Translations under genes and position numbers: made by a program
Notes under the pieces: generated by a model
What the model saw: the letters and a program-made list of their open reading frames with translations, nothing else
Database searches by the model: none
Told to the model about the DNA's origin: nothing
Shown: piece by piece, positions 19,024-27,983 of the stretch
Numbering within the stretch: the first letter of the stretch is position 1
Layout: each line of letters begins with the position of its first letter
NCBI RefSeq assembly: GCF_020819595.1
Contig: NZ_JAJHNP010000026.1
Coordinates: 1 to 64,000, forward strand
Origin: Streptomyces barringtoniae
GTDB taxonomy: Bacteria > Actinomycetota > Actinomycetes > Streptomycetales > Streptomycetaceae
Direction: 5' to 3'
Length of the DNA stretch: 64,000 nt

Positions 19024-21648
19024 CTACGCCTGCGGCAGCTTCTCCAGCTGGGCGGTGATGCGGGCGATGTCCTCGTCCGCCTTGGCCAAGCGGGTGCGGA
19101 TCTTGTCCACCACGTGGTCCGGGGCCTTGGCCAGGAAGGCCTCGTTGCCGAGCTTGGCGTTCGCCTGGGCCTTCTCCTTCTCCGCGGCGGCCAGGTCCTT
19201 GGCGAGGCGCTTGCGCTCGGCGGCCACGTCGATCGTGCCGGAGAGGTCGAGCGCGACCTCGGCACCGGAGACCGGGAGGGTCGCCGTCGCCGTGAAGGAG
19301 TCGCCCTCCGGCTGCAGGCGCAGCAGCTGGCGGATGGCGGCCTCGTGCGGGGCGAGGGCCGTACCGTCGAGCGTCAGGCGGGCCGGGACGCGCTGGCCCG
19401 GCTGCAGGCCCTGGTCGGCGCGGAAGCGGCGGACCTCGGTGATGACCGACTGGAGGGTCTCGATCTCCCGCTCGGCGGATGCGTCACGGAAGCCACTGTC
19501 CTTCGGCCAGTCCGCGATGACGACCGACTCGCCGCCGGTGAGGGTCGTCCACAGGGTCTCCGTGACGAACGGGACCACCGGGTGCAGCAGCTTGAGGGTG
19601 ACGTCGAGGACCTCGCCCAGGACGCGCTTGCTGACCTCGGCCGGCTCGCCGCCCGCCTGGAAGACCGTCTTGGACAGCTCGACGTACCAGTCGAAGACCT
19701 CGTCCCACGCGAAGTGGAAGAGGGCGTCCGACAGCTTGGCGAACTGGAAGTCCTCGTAGTGGGCGTCGACTTCGGCCACGACCGAGTTCAGGCGGGAGAG
19801 GATCCAGCGGTCGGTCGCCGACATCCTCGCCGGGTCCGGCAGCGGGCCCTCCACCGTGGCGCCGTTCATCAGGGCGAAACGGGTGGCGTTCCAGATCTTG
19901 TTGGCGAAGTTGCGGGAACCCTGGACCCAGTCCTCGCCGATCGGGACGTCGACACCGGGGTTCGCGCCACGGGCCAGGGTGAACCTGAGCGCGTCGCTGC
20001 CGTACTTGTCCATCCAGTCCAGCGGGTTGACCGCGTTACCGAAGGACTTCGACATCTTCTTGCCGAACTGGTCGCGGACCATGCCGTGCAGGGCGATGGT
20101 GTGGAACGGCGGGGTGCCGTCCATCGCGTACAGGCCGAACATCATCATCCGGGCGACCCAGAAGAAGAGGATGTCGTAGCCGGTGACCAGGACGGAGTTC
20201 GGGTAGAACTTCGCCAGCGACTCGGTCTGTTCGGGCCAGCCGAGGGTGGAGAACGGCCACAGGCCGGAGGAGAACCAGGTGTCGAGGACGTCGGTGTCCT
20301 GGTGCCAGCCCTCGCCGCTCGGCGGCTCCTCGTCCGGCCCGACGCAGACGACTTCACCCTCCGGGCCGTACCAGACGGGAATCCGGTGGCCCCACCACAA
20401 CTGCCGCGAGATGCACCAGTCGTGGAGGTTGTCGACCCAGTCGAAGTACCGCTTCTCCATCTCCTGCGGATGGATCTTGACGCGGCCGTCCCGGACGGCG
20501 TCGCCGGCGGCCTTCGCCAGCGGGCCGACCTTGACCCACCACTGCATCGACAGGCGCGGCTCGATGGTGGTCTTGCAGCGCGAGCAGTGGCCGACGGAGT
20601 GGACGTACGGCCGCTTCTCGGCGACGATCCGGCCCTCGGCGCGCAGCGCGGCGACGATGGCGGAGCGGGCCTCGAGCCGGTCCAGGCCCTGGAAGGGGCC
20701 GTGGGCGGTGATGACGGCGTGCTCGTCCATGACCGTGATGGACGGCAGGCCGTGCCGCTGGCCGATCTCGAAGTCGTTCGGGTCGTGGGCCGGGGTGACC
20801 TTGACGGCGCCGGTGCCGAACTCGGGGTCGACGTGCGTGTCCGCGACGACCGGGATGGAACGGTCGGTCAGCGGGAGCTTGATGAGCTTGCCGACGAGGT
20901 GCTTGTACCGCTCGTCGTCGGGGTGGACGGCGACGGCGGTGTCGCCGAGCATCGTCTCGGCACGGGTGGTGGCGACGACGATGGTGTCGTCCCCCTCGCC
21001 GTACTTCATGGAGACGAGCTCGCCGTCGTCGTCCTGGTACTCGACCTCGATGTCGGAGATCGCGGTGAGGCACCGGGGGCACCAGTTGATGATGCGCTCG
21101 GCGCGGTAGATCAGCTCGTCGTCGTAGAGGCGCTTGAAGATGGTCTGGACGGCCTGGGACAGGCCCTCGTCCATGGTGAACCGCTCACGCGACCAGGCGA
21201 CGCCGTCGCCGAGGCGCCGCATCTGGCCGCTGATCTGGCCGCCGGACTCGGCCTTCCACTGCCAGACGCGCTCGACGAACGCCTCACGCCCGAGGTCGTG
21301 CCGGGACTTTCCTTCCTTCCCCAGCTCGCGCTCGACGACGTTCTGCGTGGCGATGCCGGCGTGGTCCATGCCGGGCTGCCACAGCGTCTCGTAGCCCTGC
21401 ATGCGCTTACGGCGGGTGAGGGCGTCGATGAGGGTGTGCTCGAAGGCATGCCCGAGGTGCAGGCTGCCCGTGACGTTCGGCGGCGGGATGACGATGGTGT
21501 ACGGCGGCTTGTCGCTCTTCTCGTCCGCCTCGAAGTAACCGCGCTCTACCCAGCGCTCGTACAGCGGGCCCTCTACATCGGCCGGCGCGTACTGGGTCGG
21601 CAGTTCGGAGTCGGGCGCGGGTGGCTGCTGCTGAGCGTTCTCGGTCAC
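19024..21648 (-). CDS. valS: Valyl-tRNA synthetase
   Basis: An 874-residue class I synthetase that charges tRNA-Val. The HIGH-type signature is PPPNVTGSLHLGHAFEHT and the KMSKS loop is KKMSKSFGN. The CP1 editing domain lies between them, and a C-terminal coiled coil (LAKDLAAAEKEKAQANAKLG) ends the protein as in other ValRS. The start is placed at GTG 21648 (VTENAQQQPP); an open frame continues 37 codons further upstream but that part is unlike ValRS and lies in the promoter region shared with the divergent gene at 21786. No T-box was seen upstream. Confidence 0.96.
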   Translation of the reverse strand: MTENAQQQPPAPDSELPTQYAPADVEGPLYERWVERGYFEADEKSDKPPYTIVIPPPNVTGSLHLGHAFEHTLIDALTRRKRMQGYETLWQPGMDHAGIATQNVVERELGKEGKSRHDLGREAFVERVWQWKAESGGQISGQMRRLGDGVAWSRERFTMDEGLSQAVQTIFKRLYDDELIYRAERIINWCPRCLTAISDIEVEYQDDDGELVSMKYGEGDDTIVVATTRAETMLGDTAVAVHPDDERYKHLVGKLIKLPLTDRSIPVVADTHVDPEFGTGAVKVTPAHDPNDFEIGQRHGLPSITVMDEHAVITAHGPFQGLDRLEARSAIVAALRAEGRIVAEKRPYVHSVGHCSRCKTTIEPRLSMQWWVKVGPLAKAAGDAVRDGRVKIHPQEMEKRYFDWVDNLHDWCISRQLWWGHRIPVWYGPEGEVVCVGPDEEPPSGEGWHQDTDVLDTWFSSGLWPFSTLGWPEQTESLAKFYPNSVLVTGYDILFFWVARMMMFGLYAMDGTPPFHTIALHGMVRDQFGKKMSKSFGNAVNPLDWMDKYGSDALRFTLARGANPGVDVPIGEDWVQGSRNFANKIWNATRFALMNGATVEGPLPDPARMSATDRWILSRLNSVVAEVDAHYEDFQFAKLSDALFHFAWDEVFDWYVELSKTVFQAGGEPAEVSKRVLGEVLDVTLKLLHPVVPFVTETLWTTLTGGESVVIADWPKDSGFRDASAEREIETLQSVITEVRRFRADQGLQPGQRVPARLTLDGTALAPHEAAIRQLLRLQPEGDSFTATATLPVSGAEVALDLSGTIDVAAERKRLAKDLAAAEKEKAQANAKLGNEAFLAKAPDHVVDKIRTRLAKADEDIARITAQLEKLPQA

Positions 21649-21785
21649 GGGGGTCAGTTTAGAGGTGTTACGGGGTGGTCCCGAAACACGTTTGTTCTGT
21701 AACGGTGCGGCCCCCGGTGCCGCGCGCTTTCCGGGCCTGGGCCAGGATGTCAGGAACACATAAGCGTCCTAGGGGGAACCCAGAA

Positions 21786-22769
21786 ATGAGCAACAACCAG
21801 CCGGGCCCGTACGGCCAGCCGCCCCAGCAGCCGGGTCCGTACGGCCAGCCGGGGCAGCCTGGCCCGTACGGCCAGCCGGGGCCCTACGGCCAGCCGGGCC
21901 CCTACGGCCAGCAGCCGCAGGCCCCGCAGCCCGGCTACGGCTACCCCCAGCAGGCGCCTCCGGCTCCGCCGCAGCCGGGGTACGGCTACCCGCAGCAGGG
22001 CATGCCGCAGCAGCCGCAGCCGTACGGCCAGCAGCCGCCCTACGGCCAGCAGCCCTACGGCATGCCGCAGCCGCCGGCTCCGGCGGGCAGCAAGAAGAAG
22101 ACGGGCCTGATCATCGGCGCGGTGGCCGTGGTGGCGGCCGTGGCGGTGGGGGTGTATATCGCGGTCGGCGGGAGCGGCAGCGACATCGCGGACGACGGGC
22201 CGCACAAGCTCATCACGCCCAGCTCGGTGATCAACGGGACCTACACGAAGTCGGCCGGCTCGGGGTCCTCGAGTGACATGACCGCCTCCGACCGCTCGGA
22301 CTTCGAGAAGTGGGGGGTGGACAACCCGAAGCAGGTGGACGCCACCTACGAGAGCGGGACGGGGCTGACCAAGAAGGGGCTCTCCTTCAAGGGCGTATAC
22401 GGGACCATCGACCATCCCGAGGTGGTGGTCGACGCCATGTTCGCCAAGGCCAAGACGGGTTCGGAGAAGGACCAGAGCGACTCCGACTTCAAGGGCAAGC
22501 TGATCGGCAGCCCCGAGACGGTCCACCCGGCGGGCTTCTCCCACGGCATCATGAAGTGCCAGGTGGCCCAGCTCGACACCGCCGGCTCGGCGGAATCGGG
22601 CCTGCCGAAGACCGTGAAGATGCCGGTGTGCATCTGGGGTGACCACAGCACGGTCGCCCTGGTGTCGGCGTACAGCGTGGCCTCCCTGGCGTCGGGCGAG
22701 GGCGGCGCGATCAACGACACGGCGGACTTGGCGGCCAAGCTGCGCAACGACGTGCGGGTCAAGGCCTGA
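21786..22769 (+). CDS. Single-pass membrane protein with PGPYGQ-repeat N terminus
   Basis: A 327-residue protein of unknown function. Residues 1-100 are Pro/Gly/Tyr/Gln low complexity with five PGPYGQ units followed by GYGYPQQ and PYGQQP units. A positively charged stretch (AGSKKKTG) leads into one membrane helix (LIIGAVAVVAAVAVGVYIAV, about 108-127), and the remaining 200 residues should lie outside the cell, with two Cys that could pair (MKCQVAQ, VCIWGD). Many actinobacterial membrane proteins have this layout. It is divergent from valS, has RBS AGGGGGAAC, and ends at a hairpin shared with clpX. Confidence 0.8.
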   Translation: MSNNQPGPYGQPPQQPGPYGQPGQPGPYGQPGPYGQPGPYGQQPQAPQPGYGYPQQAPPAPPQPGYGYPQQGMPQQPQPYGQQPPYGQQPYGMPQPPAPAGSKKKTGLIIGAVAVVAAVAVGVYIAVGGSGSDIADDGPHKLITPSSVINGTYTKSAGSGSSSDMTASDRSDFEKWGVDNPKQVDATYESGTGLTKKGLSFKGVYGTIDHPEVVVDAMFAKAKTGSEKDQSDSDFKGKLIGSPETVHPAGFSHGIMKCQVAQLDTAGSAESGLPKTVKMPVCIWGDHSTVALVSAYSVASLASGEGGAINDTADLAAKLRNDVRVKA

Positions 22770-22788
22770 CGGCTCCAGGACGCGGCGA

Positions 22789-22817
22789 AGGGCCCCGGTC
22801 GGTCGACCGGGGCCCCT
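22789..22817. terminator. Bidirectional terminator between the membrane-protein gene and clpX
   Basis: An 11-bp stem (GGGCCCCGGTC / GACCGGGGCCC, loop GGTC) between two convergent genes. On the plus strand it is followed by CTCTTTC, making a plausible intrinsic terminator for both directions. Confidence 0.75.
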
Positions 22818-22835
22818 CTTTCATGTCTGGCGGGC

Positions 22836-24122
22836 TTACGCCGACTTCTGCTCCCCCGAACCCCGCCCCCGCGAATCCCGAGGAATCAGCGTCGGGTTGA
22901 CGTTGGAGAGGACCACGTCGGCCGTGATGACCACGCGGGCGACGTCCTTGCGGGACGGGACCTCGTACATGACGCCCTGGAGGACTTCCTCCATGATGGC
23001 GCGCAGGCCACGGGCGCCGGTCTGGCGGAGGATGGCCTGGTCGGCGATGGCCTCCAGGGCCTCGCGCTCGAAGTCCAGCTCCACGCCGTCGAGTTCGAAG
23101 AGCCGCTGGTACTGCTTGACCAGGGCGTTGCGGGGTTCCACCAGGATCTTGAGGAGCGCCTCGCGGTCGAGGTTGTGGACCGAGGTGATGACCGGGAGGC
23201 GGCCGATGAACTCCGGGATCATGCCGAACTTGACCAGGTCCTCCGGCATGACGTCCTCGAAGACGTCCTTGGCCTCCAGCTCGCGCTTGGACAGGATCGT
23301 CGCGCCGAAGCCGATGCCCTTCGCGCCCGCGCGGGCCTCGATGATCTTCTCCAGGCCGGCGAAGGCGCCGCCCACGATGAACAGGACGTTCGTCGTGTCG
23401 ATCTGGATGAACTCCTGGTGGGGGTGCTTGCGGCCGCCCTGGGGCGGGACGGAGGCCGTGGTGCCCTCGAGGATCTTCAGCAACGCCTGCTGGACGCCCT
23501 CGCCCGAGACGTCACGGGTGATCGAGGGGTTCTCGCTCTTCCTCGCCACCTTGTCGATCTCATCGATGTAGATGATCCCGGTTTCGGCCTTCTTGACGTC
23601 GTAGTCCGCCGCCTGGATCAGCTTCAGGAGGATGTTCTCCACGTCCTCGCCGACGTAGCCGGCCTCCGTGAGCGCCGTGGCGTCGGCGATCGCGAACGGC
23701 ACGTTCAGCATGCGCGCCAGGGTCTGCGCGAGGAGGGTCTTGCCGGAGCCCGTGGGGCCCAGCAGGAGGATGTTGGACTTCGCCAGCTCGATGGCGTCGT
23801 CACGGCCGCCCGGGCCGCCGTTCTCGCCCGCCTGGACCCGCTTGTAGTGGTTGTACACCGCGACGGAGAGGGCCTTCTTCGCCGCCTCCTGGCCGACCAC
23901 ATAGCCCTCGAGGAACTCGTAGATCTCGCGGGGCTTGGGCAGCTCCTCCCAGCGCACCTCGCTGGTCTCCGCGAGCTCCTCCTCGATGATCTCGTTGCAG
24001 AGATCGATGCACTCGTCGCAGATGTACACACCGGGCCCTGCGATGAGCTTCTTGACCTGCTTCTGGCTCTTGCCGCAGAACGAGCACTTGAGCAGATCGC
24101 CGCCGTCACCGATGCGTGCCAC
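22836..24122 (-). CDS. clpX: ClpX, ATP-dependent unfoldase of the Clp protease
   Basis: A 428-residue AAA+ unfoldase. The N-terminal zinc-binding domain has C13, C16, C35 and C38 (CSFCGK, ICDEC). Walker A is GPTGSGKT (about 118-125) and Walker B is IIYIDEIDKVA. The sensor-1/arginine region and the ClpP-binding IGF-type loop appear as GFGATIL, where G-F-G replaces I-G-F, as in many actinobacteria. It feeds substrates to the ClpP1P2 peptidase encoded directly upstream on the same strand; a hairpin in the 170-bp gap suggests separate control. Confidence 0.96.
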   Translation of the reverse strand: MARIGDGGDLLKCSFCGKSQKQVKKLIAGPGVYICDECIDLCNEIIEEELAETSEVRWEELPKPREIYEFLEGYVVGQEAAKKALSVAVYNHYKRVQAGENGGPGGRDDAIELAKSNILLLGPTGSGKTLLAQTLARMLNVPFAIADATALTEAGYVGEDVENILLKLIQAADYDVKKAETGIIYIDEIDKVARKSENPSITRDVSGEGVQQALLKILEGTTASVPPQGGRKHPHQEFIQIDTTNVLFIVGGAFAGLEKIIEARAGAKGIGFGATILSKRELEAKDVFEDVMPEDLVKFGMIPEFIGRLPVITSVHNLDREALLKILVEPRNALVKQYQRLFELDGVELDFEREALEAIADQAILRQTGARGLRAIMEEVLQGVMYEVPSRKDVARVVITADVVLSNVNPTLIPRDSRGRGSGEQKSA

Positions 24123-24230
24123 GGTGTGCTTCCCCTTCGCCTGGGAGACGCCCGGACGCTTTCGAGTCCAGCGGCTCCTGGTGCTGCCTTATGTCGACGG
24201 TACCTTGCCGGGCCCCGTGTTCGGGCCCCC

Positions 24231-24266
24231 CTTGGCAGGGTTCACTTTGACGCGGACCCTGCCAAG
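24231..24266 (-). terminator. Hairpin after clpP2
   Basis: A perfect 11-bp stem (CTTGGCAGGGT / ACCCTGCCAAG, 14-nt loop) lies 26 bp past the clpP2 stop and about 110 bp before clpX. It likely ends most clpP1P2 transcripts and keeps clpX expression independent. Confidence 0.7.
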
Positions 24267-24292
24267 AAGGGCCCAGAGTATGCCGTTCCGCC

Positions 24293-24958
24293 TCAGCGGA
24301 CGGCGGCGTTGTTCAGCTTGCGGGTGGAGATGATCTGGTCGACGAGGCCGTACTGCAGCGCCTCCTCGGCCGTGAGGATCTTGTCGCGCTCGATGTCCTC
24401 GCGGATCTTCTCGATCGGCTGGTTCGAGTGCTTGGCCAGCATGTCCTCCAGCTGCTCACGCATCCGGGTGAACTCGTTGGCGATGATCTCCAGGTCGGAG
24501 AGCTGACCGCGGCCGGTGGAGCCCGCCGGCTGGTGGATCAGCACGCGCGAGTTCGGCAGGGCCATGCGCTTGCCGGGCGTACCCGCGGCGAGCAGGATGG
24601 CCGCCGCGGAGGCCGCCTGGCCCATGCAGACCGTCTGGATGTCGGGCTTCACGAACTGCATCGTGTCGTAGATCGCCGTCAGGGCGGTCATGTCGCCACC
24701 GGGGCTGTTGATGTAGATCGAGATGTCCCGGTCCGGGTCCATCGACTCCAGGCACAGCAGCTGCGCCATGACGTCGTTGGCGGAGGCGTCGTCGATCTGG
24801 ACGCCCAGGAAGATCACGCGCTCCTCGAAGAGCTTCGCGTACGGGTCGTACTCGCGGATGCCCTGGGAGGTGCGCTCGACGAAGCGCGGGATGACGTAGC
24901 GGCTGTCGGGGCGGGGCCCTTCGTACATGCCGCTGGCGGCGCCGGGGAAGTTGCTCAT
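24293..24958 (-). CDS. clpP2: ClpP2 protease subunit
   Basis: A 221-residue serine peptidase subunit that forms a barrel with ClpP1. The catalytic Ser is in MGQAASAAAILL, His in VLIHQPAGS, and Asp in the ERDKILTAEEALQYGLVD region. The leading 15 residues (MSNFPGAASGMYEGP) look like the short propeptide of the second actinobacterial ClpP. The start follows the clpP1 stop by 69 bp. In streptomycetes clpP1-clpP2 form one operon activated by ClgR. Confidence 0.95.
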   Translation of the reverse strand: MSNFPGAASGMYEGPRPDSRYVIPRFVERTSQGIREYDPYAKLFEERVIFLGVQIDDASANDVMAQLLCLESMDPDRDISIYINSPGGDMTALTAIYDTMQFVKPDIQTVCMGQAASAAAILLAAGTPGKRMALPNSRVLIHQPAGSTGRGQLSDLEIIANEFTRMREQLEDMLAKHSNQPIEKIREDIERDKILTAEEALQYGLVDQIISTRKLNNAAVR

Positions 24959-25027
24959 GGGGTGTTCACCGTCCTGGTGGCGTTCTGGGGGCTGGGGTCG
25001 TGGCGGTGCTTGGCGTGGCCGGGCCGG

Positions 25028-25645
25028 TCAGGCACCGGTGCCGCCGCCTCCCGGAACACCCGAGGCGTGCGTGATGATCTCGTCAATGAGACCGTACTCC
25101 TTGGCCTCTTCCGGGGTGAACCAGCGGTCGCGGTCGCCGTCGCGGACGATCGTCTCGACGGACTGGCCGGAGTGCAGCGCGGTCAGCTCGGACATGGTCT
25201 TCTTCGTGCGCAGCAGGTACTGGGCCTGGATCTTGATGTCCGAGACCGTACCGCCCAGGCCCGCGGAGCCCTGGTGCATCATGATGTCGGTGTGCGGCAG
25301 GGCGAAGCGCTTGCCGGCGGTGCCGCCGGTGAGCAGGAACTGGCCCATCGAGGCCGCCATGCCCATGCCGATCGTGACCACGTCGTTCGGGATGTACTGC
25401 ATGGTGTCGTAGATCGCCATGCCGGCCGTCACCGAGCCGCCGGGGCTGTTGATGTAGAGGTAGATGTCCTTGTCCGGATCGGCGGCGAGGAGCAGCAGCT
25501 GTGCGGTGATCTTGTTGGCGATGTCGTCGTCAACCTGCTGGCCGAGGAAGATGATCCGCTCGCCGAGCAGCCGGTTGTAGACCTGGTCGCCGAGGCCACC
25601 ACCGATGGAAGGCTCGCCGGCGGCGGAGGGCATCAGATTCGTCAC
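25028..25645 (-). CDS. clpP1: ClpP1 protease subunit
   Basis: A 205-residue ClpP subunit. The catalytic Ser is in MGMAASMGQFLL and His in IMMHQGSAGLGG; the Gly-Ser after HQ differs from the more usual HQPSAG. The start chosen is GTG 25645 (VTNLMPSAAGEPS), behind AGGTGG, which agrees with ClpP1 N-termini; an ATG at 25702 would add 19 basic residues (MKGRTMRRPGAVARR) and sits immediately after an inverted repeat, so it is less likely. First gene of the clpP1P2 operon, downstream of tig with a terminator between. Confidence 0.93.
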   Translation of the reverse strand: MTNLMPSAAGEPSIGGGLGDQVYNRLLGERIIFLGQQVDDDIANKITAQLLLLAADPDKDIYLYINSPGGSVTAGMAIYDTMQYIPNDVVTIGMGMAASMGQFLLTGGTAGKRFALPHTDIMMHQGSAGLGGTVSDIKIQAQYLLRTKKTMSELTALHSGQSVETIVRDGDRDRWFTPEEAKEYGLIDEIITHASGVPGGGGTGA

Positions 25646-25702
25646 GTATCCACCTGCTCGTCTTGCGACGGCGCCGGGCCGTCTCATTGTTCTGCCTTTC
25701 AT

Positions 25703-25762
25703 GGACCCTAACGCGAGGGTCCCTTCGGGGAATCCCGGAGATGGTGGTGTTCGCCGGGGGCG
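25703..25762 (-). promoter_or_regulatory. clpP1 promoter-proximal repeats, possible ClgR site
   Basis: Two elements lie upstream of clpP1. A perfect 7-bp inverted repeat with a 6-nt centre (GGACCCT / AGGGTCC, 25703-25722) could be an operator or leader hairpin. At 25749-25762 is GTTCGCCGGGGGCG, close to the ClgR consensus as I recall it (GTTCGCYNNNNNGCG) but one base short in the spacer. ClgR control of clpP1 is known in streptomycetes; whether this is the site is inference. Confidence 0.4.
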
Positions 25763-25894
25763 TAGCGGCTCCGCCGGGGGCCGGGTGCGGATCGTGGGTG
25801 GTGGGGCGGTTGTCGTCGGGCCGCGGGTACGCGGGGGCTTGTCGCGCAGTTCCCCGCGCCCCCTTGAGCCGGCACGCGCCCCCGGTACGGCAAA

Positions 25895-25923
25895 CGGGCC
25901 CCGGGGAAAGTCCCCAGGGCCCG
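25895..25923 (-). terminator. tig terminator
   Basis: A 13-bp stem with one mismatch (CGGGCCCCGGGGA / TCCCCAGGGCCCG) and a 3-nt loop lies 32 bp after the tig stop, ahead of the clpP1 promoter. The rest of the 310-bp gap up to clpP1 (25646-25955) holds only the repeats listed separately. Confidence 0.75.
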
Positions 25924-25955
25924 CTGTACGTGCCTCACAGGCGCCGTAGGGCCGG

Positions 25956-27335
25956 TCAGCCCTCGGCGTTCTCCTCGGAGGTCTCCGACGCCTCGGCGGC
26001 CTCGACGGCGGCCTCGGTCTCCTCCTCGTCGTCCAGGTCGACGATCTCGCCGTTGGTGTCCTTCACCGTGGCGGCCTCGACCACGACGGCCAGGGCCTTG
26101 CCTCGGGCGACCTCGCCGACCAGGAGCGGCACCTGGCCGCCCTCGACGACGGCCTGGGCGAACTGGTCGGGGGACATGCCGGAGGAGGCGGCGCGCCGCA
26201 TGAGGTGCTCGGTGAGCTCCTCCTGGTTGACGTTGAGCTGCTCCTTCTTGACCAGCTCGTCCAGGACGAACTGGGTCTTGATGCCCTTGACCGCGGCCTC
26301 GCGGGTCTCGGTGTCGAACTCCTCGGCGGTCTTGCCCTGGATCTCCAGGTACTTGTCGAGGGTCAGACCCATCTGGCCGAGCTGGTGGTGCTCCAGGTTG
26401 TGCTTGCGGGTGTTGATCTCGTCCTCGAGCAGCTTCTCGGGGACCGGGACCTCGACCAGCTCGAGGAGCTTCTCCAGGACGCGCTCCTGGGCCTGGGTGG
26501 CCTGGTCGAACTGCTTCATGTTCGCGAGGCGCTTGCGGCTGTCGGCCTTGAGCTCGTCCAGGGTGTCGAACTCGGAGGCGAGCTGCGCGAACTCGTCGTC
26601 CAGCTCGGGCAGTTCACGGGCGGCGACCTGGGTCACCTTGACGACGACCTCGGCCTCCTTGCCAGCGGCCGAGCCGCCCTTCAGCTCGGAGGTGAAGGTG
26701 GCCTCCTCACCGGCGGACAGGCCCTTGACGGCGTCGTCGATGCCGTCGAGCAGCTCGCCGGAGCCGATGGTGTACGAGACGCCGTTGGCGATGCCGTCCT
26801 CGAGGACCTCGCCGTCGACCTTGGCCTGCAGGTCGATGGTGACGACGTCGCCGTCCTCGGCGGCGCGCTCGACCGGCGAGGTGGAGGCGAAGCGCTCGCG
26901 CAGCTGCTCGACCGACTTCTCGACGTCCTCGTCGGTGACCTCGACGGCGTCGACCTCGACCTCGATGCCGGAGTAGTCCGGGATCTCCAGGGCCGGGCGG
27001 ATGTCGACCTCGGCGGTGAAGTTCAGCGTCTCGCCGTCCTTCAGCTCGGTGATGTCGACCTCGGGCTGGCCCAGCGGGCTGAGCTCGGCCTCGTTGACCG
27101 CCTCGGTGTAGAACTTCGGAAGCGCGTCGTTGACGGCCTCCTCCAGCACGGCGCCACGACCGAACCGCTGGTCGATGACCCGGGCGGGGATCTTGCCCTT
27201 GCGGAAGCCCTTCACCGTGACCTGCTGGTTGATCTTCTTGTACGCCGCGTCGAGGCTGTCCTTGAGCTCCTCGAAGGGCACCTCGACAGTGAGCCGAACC
27301 CGGGTCGGGTTCAGGGTCTCCACGGCGCTCTTCAC
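25956..27335 (-). CDS. tig: Trigger factor, ribosome-associated chaperone
   Basis: A 459-residue chaperone and prolyl isomerase. The ribosome-binding signature GFRKGKIP is at 43-50, followed by the FKBP-like domain (about 150-245, with TYTIGSGELL-type strand seen as SYTIGSGELLDG) and the helical C-terminal domain. The last 30 residues are highly acidic (DLDDEEETEAAVEAAEASE). The start is GTG 27335 behind AAGGAG; the open frame runs 35 codons further up without tig similarity. The order tig-clpP1-clpP2-clpX is conserved in actinobacteria and couples folding of new chains with Clp proteolysis. Confidence 0.96.
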   Translation of the reverse strand: MKSAVETLNPTRVRLTVEVPFEELKDSLDAAYKKINQQVTVKGFRKGKIPARVIDQRFGRGAVLEEAVNDALPKFYTEAVNEAELSPLGQPEVDITELKDGETLNFTAEVDIRPALEIPDYSGIEVEVDAVEVTDEDVEKSVEQLRERFASTSPVERAAEDGDVVTIDLQAKVDGEVLEDGIANGVSYTIGSGELLDGIDDAVKGLSAGEEATFTSELKGGSAAGKEAEVVVKVTQVAARELPELDDEFAQLASEFDTLDELKADSRKRLANMKQFDQATQAQERVLEKLLELVEVPVPEKLLEDEINTRKHNLEHHQLGQMGLTLDKYLEIQGKTAEEFDTETREAAVKGIKTQFVLDELVKKEQLNVNQEELTEHLMRRAASSGMSPDQFAQAVVEGGQVPLLVGEVARGKALAVVVEAATVKDTNGEIVDLDDEEETEAAVEAAEASETSEENAEG

Positions 27336-27526
27336 GGTTCGGTCTCCTTGTGGCTGACTTCTTGGATTCTGCCGGAGCCAGACTGGTCCGGCGGATTCGC
27401 CGCCCGGAGGAGTTCGTAGGCCGAGTGGGCCGGGACACACGGGCGCGCAGCTTGCATAGTAACCGCAGCCGGTCAGCGCCCCAAAAGGCGATCATCACGA
27501 CGTCGTGAGCAGGTGCGTGAGCAGGG

Positions 27527-27603
27527 TGGTCGGGGTGGCGGGATTTGAACCCACGGCCTTCCGCTCCCAAAGCGGACGCGCTACCAAGCTGCGCCACACC
27601 CCG
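27527..27603 (-). tRNA. tRNA-Pro (anticodon UGG)
   Basis: The minus strand folds into a full cloverleaf: acceptor CGGGGTG / CACCCCG, discriminator A with an encoded CCA (27527-27529), D arm GCGCAGCTTGGTAGCGC, anticodon stem CCGCT/AGCGG around TTTGGGA (anticodon TGG) and TpsiC arm GTGGGTTCAAATCCCGC. Confidence 0.97.
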
Positions 27604-27809
27604 TCTGGTGCGACACGTAGGGTACATGCCCTGGCCGGTTACGTCGGCCGCATTCTCCGAGGCGGTACGCACGGGGGCTCCGGCGTGGGGGCGCGAGGGA
27701 TCGCGTGCGGCGCGCACGGGGGCTTCCGGGATCAACTCGTTGGCCTCGGCGGCGGGCGACCCGCTACGATGCCTCCAGTGCCGCGGCCACCGACCTGCGG
27801 CGCACTGTT

Positions 27810-27880
27810 GCGGGCGTAGCTCAATGGTAGAGCCCTAGTCTTCCAAACTAGCTACGCGGGTTCGATTCCCGTCGCCCGCT
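27810..27880 (+). tRNA. tRNA-Gly (anticodon UCC)
   Basis: A 71-nt cloverleaf: acceptor GCGGGCG / CGCCCGC with discriminator T at 27880, D loop with TCAATGGTAGAG, anticodon loop CTTCCAA (anticodon TCC) and TpsiC arm GCGGGTTCGATTCCCGT. CCA is not encoded (the next bases are CCG). Confidence 0.97.
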
Positions 27881-27983
27881 CCGATCGGTCGCCATGACCA
27901 GCCCAGGGGCCCGGTTCCGCTTCGGCGGGGCCGGGCCCCTGGCGTGTTCAGAGGCCCGGCCGGGCCTGCTGCATCGGCCGCAG

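Noticed and set aside
21649..21785. Possible T-box or other riboswitch upstream of valS
   Set aside because: Too short, no T-box consensus, no antiterminator-like pairing; the region is shared with a divergent gene.
27527..27880. An integrative element attachment site at the tRNA pair
   Set aside because: No integrase, excisionase or duplicated tRNA 3' end was found nearby.
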